In this document: one piece after another, positions 41,301-46,493 of the stretch
Position numbering within the stretch: the stretch's first letter is position 1
How the letters are laid out: each line of letters opens with the position of its first letter
IMG/VR virus record: IMGVR_UViG_3300009159_000105
Span: 1-46,493 of that record
Length of the DNA: 46,493 bases
Origin: a virus
Direction: 5' to 3' (one strand)
The notes under the pieces: generated by a model
The model's input: only the letters and a program-made list of their open reading frames with translations
Told to the model about the DNA's origin: nothing
The model's database searches: none
Translations under genes and position numbers: made by a program

Positions 41301-44153
41301 GGTACTGCTGAAGTCAAACCAATTGAAGCCAAGCCTGCGGAAGTAAAACCAATTGAAGTCAAGCCAGGTACGGCTGAAGTCAAACCAATTGAAGTTAAAC
41401 CAGTTACTGGAGAAGTCAAACCAATTGAAGTCAAACCAATTGAAGTGAACCCAGTTGACGTAAAACCAGCAGAAGCTAAACCAGTTGACGTAAAACCAGC
41501 AGAAGCTAAACCAGTTGACGTAAAACCAGCAGAAGCTAAACCAGTTGACGTAAAACCAGCAGAAGCTAAACCAGTTGAAGTAAAACCAGCAGAAGCTAAA
41601 CCAGTTGAAGTCAAACCAATTGAAGTCAAACCAGTTACTGGAGAAGTCAAACCAATTGAAGTAAAACCAATTGAAGTGAACCCAGTTGACGTAAAACCAA
41701 TTGAAGTGAACCCAGTTGACGTAAAACCAATTGAAGCCAAGCCTGCGGAAGTAAAACCAATTGAAGTCAAGCCAGGTACGGCTGAAGTCAAACCAATTGA
41801 AGCCAAGCCTGCGGAAGTAAAACCAGCTGAACCACCTAAACCTACTGTGCAAGGCAAAGTTGAACCACAGCCTAATAAACTTATACTGGACGAAACCGGT
41901 AAGCCTTTGCCTAATCAAGCAGAAGCAAGTGCAAGAGCAAATTCAGCTAGACCAGCCGGTACACCGGGTGAATTGCCCGGTGCAAGTGCAGGCAATGCAG
42001 CCGAAGGTACATCGACACGATTTTCTAAACTAGCTACGGGTGCCAGAAGTATTGGAAGAACAGCACGTGCTGGTGGTGTTTTTGGTGCGTTATTTGATAC
42101 AGCACTAAACGAAATAACTGACATCAGAGAACTAAGAAATGCACGTCAAGCAGTACTTGATGGATATAGAAGCGGTGAAATAGATCGTAAAACTGCAACT
42201 GATGCGCTTAAAGAAATTGATGATAAGATAGCTGAATCTCGAGGCGGCTCTCTTGCACGTGGTGCAGTTGCAGGTGCCGGAGGTGCTATTGGTGGTACTG
42301 TTGGTGCTGTAGCAGGCGGCGGAGTAGCATCAGTAGTAACCGGTACAGCTGGTGCCATTGGCGGAAGCATGCTAGCTGATTCGTTGCTAGGTGATACTGC
42401 GCACTCTGCAGGCGGTTGGTTATCACGACAATTATTTGGAGGTAGCAATTCATCTGCCTCTTCAGAGTTAGATAGGCAAGATGCAGTTGATGATTCAAAG
42501 TTACCACCATGGATGCGCGGGCTTGGATTTAAGAAAGGCACCGCTTTCACTGACAGACAACTGGAGGTAATTGATAATCAGTTGAGCACTGGATTATCAA
42601 TGAGAGATATTGGTTTACCAGATTGGGCCCAATCTGCATATAAAAACCGAAGGAGAGGAAAATTACTCACGGGCCCTGATCAATCTCCAGAGGTACGTAA
42701 AAAAGCATTACAGGAAAATAATCAACTTGATATAACAGGGTCTCTTGTGCCGCCAGCAATGGCAGGTGCGGCAGCTACTGCCGCAATAGCTGCCGCAAAT
42801 GCAGGTGGTGAAGTAAGTCCTGTGCAGGCAGGTAAACCAGCACAAGCAGAAAAAATGACAGCAGACTACATGGCTAGCGCACAGAAAGCTAAGTTCCAAG
42901 GTGATCAAATCAGTGCCGAGCGGTCGGCAGCGGCTACAGCAGTTGCACAGGTAGCAACTGCTGTACAACCAGGAAAAATGCAAGCATCAGATAGCACACT
43001 AAACATTGCAGGAAAACCTGTAGTAAAAGGCCAACCATTGACATCAGACCAGATGGCAGCAATTGGTATGGCCCTCAGCATGAATCCTGCTAACGCTAAA
43101 AATTATCCAGACTGGGTACTTGCACAATATAACAAGCAAAAGGCACAAGGTGCGGTTAGCTCTGTAACACCGGGTGCTGTGGGGGCAGTGGCAGCAACAG
43201 GTGCACTGGATAGGCCAGCAGACTCTAACTTTGCTGGCGCTGGCCGAGGTAGTGCAAACGATCCTCGTCGCACTGATTTTGAAAAACTTCGCGTTGACGA
43301 TAAGTCGTTAGCCGTAATGGCAATGACTGGCGACAAAGATGCCAAATTAGAACTTGATAAACGTCGTGGCGTGGGCGAACTTGATCCTCGTCGCACTGAT
43401 TTTGAAAAACTTCGCGTTGACGATAAGACATTGGCAGGAATGGTTGTAGCTGGCGACAAAGATGCCAAATTAGAACTTGATAAACGTCGTGGCGTGGGCG
43501 AACTTGATCCAAATGTTGATAAACAGTTACGCACCCAGACTGACCCAACAGGTAAACCAATTCCGGTTGCTGTACAATCTGATCCTTTAAGGCCAGTATC
43601 AGTAGCAGTGGTAGAAGGGTCATTCCAGCCTATAGAAGCATCTATAGGTCAACTTGTTGCTATGGCAAAATCGGGTGACAAGGATGCTATAGCAGAACTC
43701 AAGAGAAGAAAAGAAAACGCAGATTCTACTGTAGGTAAAGTACAGTCAGTGACGATGTCGGATTTCAGCGGTCCAAAGTATGCACAATGGCGCAAAGACA
43801 CTGGACAGCAAAATGAAACTGATTTGCTTGCAGAAAAATATAAAAAACACATGCTTGCATACGAGCAAGCTCGTGGAAGCATAGAAACACCAAGCGGTTC
43901 TACTGGTATTGGATCTATTACTGCTGGAGCCATTGGATCTTTTCTTAATATGAGTGACGAGCAACCAAAAGATTCTGCACTACTAGCCAAAGAAGCATCA
44001 GCAAAATTAAGCGAAGTGAATCTTTCTAATCTTGTGGAAAAGCAAGCCGAAACCAATATGCTATTAACAGCATTGCTTGATAAGCAAGGACAAGTGGCAG
44101 GAGATGCTAGACGCACAGTTGATGTACTAGAAAACCTGAATAGTAAGTCATAA
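38307..44153 (+). CDS. Tape-measure/hub-like virion protein with PEVK-like repeats
   Basis: 1948 residues. Residues 1-140 are helical with a 30-residue duplication (AIKSLSAGLSSIAKGQAAVV and AIKSLNPGISSLAKGQAAVV). Hydrophobic segments occur near residues 405-430 (LAPVIAATAAMFSVLVGVTE) and 790-810 (LIIAFGVIAATLGAGILTG). A Gly/Pro/Ala stretch (810-860) precedes a Lys-Pro-Glu-Val repeat region (about 940-1178). A glycine-zipper segment (VGGTVGAVAGGGVASVVTGT region) lies near 1330, and 41-residue repeats near 1650-1735. It lies between gp26 and portal, has membrane-active segments and a helical start as tape-measure proteins do, and may act as length ruler or injected hub protein (the gp29 role). 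No sequence identity to gp29 is claimed. Confidence 0.6.
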   Translation: MALPPDPDQLTNKIANWPKWATEESINSLSAAMGRNNGSLLAAVKKTNELLAKQQSSASKDQTAQKAVIGSLDKSVKVQQSNANAIKSLSAGLSSIAKGQAAVVAAIKQQNNASAIKSLNPGISSLAKGQAAVVAAVRRLESKNKTSGAKVTPVTGVSAASISLGNRTLTRAVEVGFRSLSQQQSRSNALLKSINNNTSGGLRGSVDTNINRRAGQTQQQNTTNRRTRNANNANQAENLDDMVGGNRFRFSKRRYEFADRKNPRFDSATNRATASIRSVRDDLKKMTPAQRKEAARIIAEDIKATFGAAAKKPLQEFQAKVTAAAGDADKLNKAFKELKQRIESEEVQSKGRPGESNSGTYRRTMGLDPNASKYKEAAGKAKSGDAIGSVLSLFGGLLESAGGLLIRTFGMRLAPVIAATAAMFSVLVGVTEQLIKIWKMGAESTTRALMQGLDGLTNSAVSYAIAAKTAGLTIEQFEKALRSAGGMANLLDDNVRNTGQAFADGIKAFREAASRANYFGQSFEELNRSFGRSIQMVALAGLKGSDAVTTATQMALGEADTVRRLAISTGKTVEEINTRFDDLARNDYFRLSTSRLLARGEQAAAMQVNNLAKAFVAASDEFGKGMAEDMSLAAIAGVDPSMLGGPYQQMMLMFPELEKAIRDGQRAGMTPEQLNQVMAQQAQMIMRDPRYTGQISMMAMDKDMRPQLRFLQQLASSRTDLAQPGGPTTEGARAAATQQDLDASLQRLQGSILQAVEPLMGTITNMVKALTGLIEGFNSLSNATKTLIIAFGVIAATLGAGILTGKGFSRAMGGGRSGPTPPPGGAGGATPSGSGPRGGGTPPGGAGGAGGAAGAAEGAASGGWREALKKGAGRLGRIGKAGALGLSALLGGLLGGSTPAEGGTPPPAEGTPRPPATGTPRPADPRFNTDPMGNPIPKEIEAKPAEVKPIEVKPGTAEVKPIEAKPAEVKPIEVKPGTAEVKPIEAKPAEVKPIEVKPGTAEVKPIEAKPAEVKPIEVKPGTAEVKPIEVKPVTGEVKPIEVKPIEVNPVDVKPAEAKPVDVKPAEAKPVDVKPAEAKPVDVKPAEAKPVEVKPAEAKPVEVKPIEVKPVTGEVKPIEVKPIEVNPVDVKPIEVNPVDVKPIEAKPAEVKPIEVKPGTAEVKPIEAKPAEVKPAEPPKPTVQGKVEPQPNKLILDETGKPLPNQAEASARANSARPAGTPGELPGASAGNAAEGTSTRFSKLATGARSIGRTARAGGVFGALFDTALNEITDIRELRNARQAVLDGYRSGEIDRKTATDALKEIDDKIAESRGGSLARGAVAGAGGAIGGTVGAVAGGGVASVVTGTAGAIGGSMLADSLLGDTAHSAGGWLSRQLFGGSNSSASSELDRQDAVDDSKLPPWMRGLGFKKGTAFTDRQLEVIDNQLSTGLSMRDIGLPDWAQSAYKNRRRGKLLTGPDQSPEVRKKALQENNQLDITGSLVPPAMAGAAATAAIAAANAGGEVSPVQAGKPAQAEKMTADYMASAQKAKFQGDQISAERSAAATAVAQVATAVQPGKMQASDSTLNIAGKPVVKGQPLTSDQMAAIGMALSMNPANAKNYPDWVLAQYNKQKAQGAVSSVTPGAVGAVAATGALDRPADSNFAGAGRGSANDPRRTDFEKLRVDDKSLAVMAMTGDKDAKLELDKRRGVGELDPRRTDFEKLRVDDKTLAGMVVAGDKDAKLELDKRRGVGELDPNVDKQLRTQTDPTGKPIPVAVQSDPLRPVSVAVVEGSFQPIEASIGQLVAMAKSGDKDAIAELKRRKENADSTVGKVQSVTMSDFSGPKYAQWRKDTGQQNETDLLAEKYKKHMLAYEQARGSIETPSGSTGIGSITAGAIGSFLNMSDEQPKDSALLAKEASAKLSEVNLSNLVEKQAETNMLLTALLDKQGQVAGDARRTVDVLENLNSKS
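41124..41840 (+). repeat. Lys-Pro-Glu-Val coding repeats (66-bp and 30-bp units)
   Basis: Four complete, nearly identical 66-base units start at 41124, 41190, 41256 and 41322 (coding IEAKPAEVKPIEVKPGTAEV plus KP), with a diverged unit from 41388. Then five 30-base units start at 41451, 41481, 41511, 41541 and 41571 (coding KPVDVKPAEA, later KPVEVKPAEA). Parts of the first unit reappear at about 41720-41835. The composition is that of an extended polyproline-type spacer. Confidence 0.95.
43258..43503 (+). repeat. 123-bp tandem duplication (41-residue repeat)
   Basis: Two nearly identical copies code DPRRTDFEKLRVDDK, then a variable LAVMAM/LAGMVV patch, then GDKDAKLELDKRRGVGEL. A third, degenerate copy (LVAMAKSGDKDAIAELKRRK) follows at about 43650-43712. 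The first two must be a recent duplication. Confidence 0.95.
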
Positions 44154-44162
44154 CAGAGCAAG

Positions 44163-44170
44163 GTAAATAA
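44163..44170 (+). promoter_or_regulatory. Late promoter, TAAATA type, next to gp20 start
   Basis: AAGGTAAATAACTGT directly precedes the gp20 ATG; only five bases separate TAAATA from ATG. If used, transcription would start at the ATG. The AAGG could alternatively be a distant ribosome site (11-base spacer) on a transcript from the upstream gene. Confidence 0.45.
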
Positions 44171-44174
44171 CTGT

Positions 44175-45914
44175 ATGAGTTGGCGCAAACATTTCAAAAT
44201 ATGGGATCCAACATCGTCTAACAATCAGATGATGTCAGTGAATCCCCAAGATCCAAGACAACAAGGTCGTGGAGTACAATCCAGCAAGTGGAATAGTTAT
44301 CTTGCTGAAGTCTATACTGGACAACCAAATAGGACGGATCGTTACACACAATACGATCAAATGGATCAGGACAGTGAAATCAATGCTGCCTTGGATACCA
44401 TTGCAGAGTTCTGCACACAGTTTGACGAGAACAAAGGCGTTCCTTTTGAATTGTTCTACAAGCAGGATCCCACAGAAGCAGAACAGCAGGTGCTAGAAAA
44501 AAGCCTGAATCAGTGGTGCAACATCAATGACTGGGACAAGCGTATCTGGCGTGTGGTTCGTAGCACATTGAAGTATGGCGATCAGTTCTTTGTGCGTGAC
44601 CCAGAAACATATGAACTGTTGTGGATCAACCCAGCCGATATGGTCAAGATCATCATCAATGATTCCAAGGGCCGCGAAACAGAACAGTATGTGATGCGTA
44701 ATCTTGCGCTGAACATGATTGACAAAACAGCCACAAGTCCAGTTGAGCATCAGACAGCATTTACCAGCATGGTTGGTATGAGCAAGTCTGCTCCTGTGCT
44801 ACAAAACTTCCGTCAGGGTTCTCCTAACGGAAGCAACATCAGCGACAAAGAATTTGCTGTTGATGCCAGCCACATTATGCAGTTGAGCCTCAGTGAAGGC
44901 ATGGACAGCAACTGGCCATTTGGTACCAGTGTGCTTGAACCTATTTTCAAGATCTACAAGCAGAAAGAATTGCTTGAAGACTCAATCATCATCTATCGTG
45001 TGCAACGTGCGCCAGAACGTCGTGTGTTCTATATTGACGTAGGTAACATGCCCAGCCATATGGCAATGGCATTCGTTGAACGTGTTAAGAATGAAATCCA
45101 TCAACGTCGCATACCCACACGCTCAGGTGGCGGCGCAACAGTTATGGATTCAAGCTATAACCCATTGAGCATGCTTGAAGATTACTTCTTCGCGCAGACT
45201 TCGGAAGGCCGAGGTTCTAAGGTTGAAGTGCTGCCGGGTGGCGACAATCTAGGACAGATTGACGACCTAAAATTCTTCACTAATAAAATGATGCGAGCAT
45301 TGCGCATCCCTTCAAGCTACATGCCTACAGGACCAGATGATGGTACTGCTGTTTATAATGACGGCAAAGTGGGCACAGCATATATCCAGGAATATCGCTT
45401 TAACAAGTATTGCCAGCGCATGCAGAACTTGTTATGCACCACACTGGACCACGAATTCAAGATGTTCTTGAAGTGGAAAGGTGTAGAGATTGATTCCGGC
45501 GTGTTTGATCTACGATTCATTGATCCACAGAGCTTCAGCGAATACAGAGACATTGAGCTTAACAGCAATCGCTTGCAGGCATTCTCACAAGTTGCTGAGA
45601 CTTCTTATTTGTCAAGACGCTTTGTGCTTGAGAAGTATCTGGGCTTGACCAAAGAAGAAATCAAAGAAAACGAGCGCATGTGGAAAGAAGAAAATCCAGG
45701 TGGAGCCGCAGGTGCTTCATTGGATGCTGAAACATCCAATACAGACCTAGCAAGCGTGGGTATTAGACAGCCCAACTTGACACCGTTAGAAACAAAAGAC
45801 TTAGAAAATAGTCTGGGTGCCGCTGAAGAAAATCCCGCCGGCACTGACACAGCACCTGCTGGCGCAGTTCCTGCAGGCGCAGAAGCACCACCTCCAGGAG
45901 GCGCAGGCATATGA
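44175..45914 (+). CDS. 20: Portal vertex protein gp20
   Basis: 579 residues (T4 gp20 is 524). Characteristic blocks: QYDQMDQDSEINAALDTIAE, EFCTQFDENKGVPFEL, WRVVRSTLKYGDQFFVRDPE, RVQRAPERRVFYIDVGNMP, and FFTNKMMRALRIPSSYMPTG. The portal dodecamer forms the DNA channel of the head, binds terminase and the neck, and nucleates capsid assembly. The last 60 residues are Ala/Pro/Gly-rich and extend beyond T4. Its stop overlaps the next start (ATGA). Very secure. Confidence 0.97.
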   Translation: MSWRKHFKIWDPTSSNNQMMSVNPQDPRQQGRGVQSSKWNSYLAEVYTGQPNRTDRYTQYDQMDQDSEINAALDTIAEFCTQFDENKGVPFELFYKQDPTEAEQQVLEKSLNQWCNINDWDKRIWRVVRSTLKYGDQFFVRDPETYELLWINPADMVKIIINDSKGRETEQYVMRNLALNMIDKTATSPVEHQTAFTSMVGMSKSAPVLQNFRQGSPNGSNISDKEFAVDASHIMQLSLSEGMDSNWPFGTSVLEPIFKIYKQKELLEDSIIIYRVQRAPERRVFYIDVGNMPSHMAMAFVERVKNEIHQRRIPTRSGGGATVMDSSYNPLSMLEDYFFAQTSEGRGSKVEVLPGGDNLGQIDDLKFFTNKMMRALRIPSSYMPTGPDDGTAVYNDGKVGTAYIQEYRFNKYCQRMQNLLCTTLDHEFKMFLKWKGVEIDSGVFDLRFIDPQSFSEYRDIELNSNRLQAFSQVAETSYLSRRFVLEKYLGLTKEEIKENERMWKEENPGGAAGASLDAETSNTDLASVGIRQPNLTPLETKDLENSLGAAEENPAGTDTAPAGAVPAGAEAPPPGGAGI

Positions 45915-46123
45915 AATTAAGAGAATTCAAAGAGCCAACAGAACCGGATCCACAGAGCTTGGAAATTGGCTATAACAACCCGTTGACTAAAAAAGATACA
46001 CGTAGAACACGGTTAACACTAGAGCACCTTAACAAACTAAGGTCCATGCGCGAGCTTAAGAAACAACAACAAGCCGAAGAGCGCAAGCATTATGCGGAAA
46101 TCTACGCCAGGGCCGGCGGTTGA
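45911..46123 (+). CDS. Small protein after portal, 70 residues
   Basis: MKLREFKEPTEPDPQSLEIG opens the protein; the second half is strongly basic and helical (RRTRLTLEHLNKLRSMRELK, then KKQQQAEERKHYAEIYARAGG). The ATG overlaps the gp20 stop and has GGAGG nine bases upstream. In T4 the small prohead core gene 67 follows gp20, but gp67 is acidic, so the charge argues against simple equivalence. Proteins with this kind of start follow the portal in aquatic T4-like phages as I recall. A head-assembly role is likely from position only. Confidence 0.75.
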   Translation: MKLREFKEPTEPDPQSLEIGYNNPLTKKDTRRTRLTLEHLNKLRSMRELKKQQQAEERKHYAEIYARAGG

Positions 46124-46124
46124 A

Positions 46125-46140
46125 GGTGATACTTATCACC
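46125..46140 (+). terminator. Hairpin after the 70-residue gene, possible weak terminator
   Basis: GGTGAT-ACTT-ATCACC, six perfect pairs beginning one base after the stop codon. No U-run follows directly; six T's occur about 24 bases later as part of a second A/T-rich stem (GAAAAA with TTTTTTC, 46151-46170). It could stabilise the 3' end or reduce read-through before the next promoter. Confidence 0.4.
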
Positions 46141-46201
46141 AAGACCAAATAGAAAAACTCCGCTTTTTTCACCATTTGAAGCTGTATAGTACACGGTGTC
46201 C

Positions 46202-46210
46202 GTAAATAAA
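46202..46210 (+). promoter_or_regulatory. Late promoter, TAAATA type, inside an inverted repeat
   Basis: CGTAAATAAAAG lies between TGTCCGT (46197-46203) and ACGGACA (46214-46220), a perfect 7-base inverted repeat. It is 42 bases before the ATG of the last gene. Confidence 0.5.
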
Positions 46211-46251
46211 AGCACGGACATACCTGTCTTTGGCCAAAGGAGAGCTTAGAA

Positions 46252-46493
46252 ATGTCACATAAACAATTAGAAAAAGTCCTAGAGCACTTGCTCAATCATG
46301 ATCAAGAAGCCGCAGGCGATTTATTGCATAGTTACTTCGTAGAGAAGGGACGCGGCATATACGAGAGTATGATTCAGTCTGATGAACAGATTGAAGAAGA
46401 AATCAGCGGCGACCCAGTACACGATTTTGAAGAAGAAGTTATTGCTGACGAAACAGAAATTGAAAATGAGGAAATGTTCTCCGAAGAAGACGG
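46252..46493 (+). CDS. Acidic prohead scaffold/core-like protein (3' end cut by window edge)
   Basis: About 80 residues are visible from the ATG at 46252, which has AAAGGAG upstream. The first half, LEKVLEHLLNHDQEAAGDLL and HSYFVEKGRGIYESMIQSD, is helical; the second half is very acidic (EEEISGDPVHDFEEEVIADE). Small acidic helical proteins between portal and major capsid genes form the T4 prohead core (gp67, gp68, gp22), and this start resembles head-core proteins of aquatic T4-like phages. The frame is open at the right edge, so length and C-terminus are unknown. Confidence 0.6.
   Translation, partial: MSHKQLEKVLEHLLNHDQEAAGDLLHSYFVEKGRGIYESMIQSDEQIEEEISGDPVHDFEEEVIADETEIENEEMFSEED

Noticed and set aside
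41124-41610. CRISPR array
   Set aside because: Repeats are contiguous coding units without unique spacers, in frame with a virion protein, and no cas genes are present.
40385-41918. Long minus-strand open frames (490 and 307 codons) opposite the Lys-Pro-Glu-Val repeats
   Set aside because: They exist only because the tandem repeat lacks stops in several frames; they are Gly/Thr/Ser or Phe/Asn repeats with no ribosome site, lie opposite a continuous real gene, and have no non-repetitive domain.
1-46493. tRNA genes
   Set aside because: I looked for T-arm GGTTCRAnYCC with matching acceptor stems in the gaps and found none; occasional TTCAAAT strings lie inside genes.

Overview
The window is a stretch of a T4-like contractile-tailed phage genome (Caudoviricetes, myovirus morphology). 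The identification rests on a syntenic set of T4 homologues: baseplate wedge proteins gp6, gp25, gp53 and a gp8-like protein, a gp5-type hub/lysozyme, a gp26-like hub assembly protein, portal gp20, late sigma factor gp55 and recombination nuclease gp46/gp47. The style (MazG, small ATP-dependent ligase, very large gp7-position protein, 2OG-oxygenase and glycosyltransferase-like cassette) is that of aquatic T4-like phages such as cyanomyoviruses and pelagimyophages. The host cannot be named from this sequence. I found no tRNA gene, CRISPR array or insertion sequence.

Layout. 1-6359 (minus strand) holds nine tightly overlapping genes: a 2OG-Fe(II) hydroxylase (cut by the window edge), a short-chain dehydrogenase, a methyltransferase-like protein, several glycosyltransferase-like proteins and unknowns. 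This looks like a glycan or surface modification cassette read at the end of the late tail transcript. 6420-23018 (minus) is the baseplate wedge and fibre block: two structural proteins, gp8-like, a 3413-residue gp7-position giant, gp6 and gp25. 23072-24264 (minus) holds a 79-residue protein, an HNH endonuclease and a 106-residue protein. 24419-26078 (plus) holds DNA ligase and an unknown gene behind a consensus sigma70-type promoter. 26079-31523 (minus) is the hub block (gp5, hub protein, gp53, gp48-like). 31619-36537 (plus) is a replication/regulation operon: gp55, MazG, gp47, gp46, a small basic protein and a PD-(D/E)XK nuclease. 36538-37116 has no credible gene but is rich in strong hairpins. 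37117-38195 (minus) holds a small protein and gp26-like. 38307-46493 (plus) holds a 1948-residue tape-measure/hub-like protein with PEVK-like repeats, portal gp20, a 70-residue protein and an acidic scaffold-like protein cut by the window end.

Regulation can be read from the sequence. Ten sites upstream of structural genes on both strands share TAAATA, matching the T4 late promoter core (TATAAATA) that gp55 recognises, and gp55 itself is encoded here. The two plus-strand non-structural operons instead start with TTGACA-N16/17-TATAAT-like promoters. Several genes (gp55, the gp48-like gene, gp20) lie so close to their -10 element that leaderless mRNAs are predicted. Two small genes have Shine-Dalgarno sequences buried in hairpins.

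The most unusual observations are: (i) an apparent D-Ala-D-Ala carboxypeptidase (S11, penicillin-binding-protein-like) domain inside the giant baseplate protein with its catalytic residues replaced; (ii) a roughly 580-base structured, apparently non-coding block; (iii) a gp5 in which the lysozyme domain has moved from the middle to the C-terminus; and (iv) the SD-masking hairpins and inverted repeats around the HNH endonuclease.
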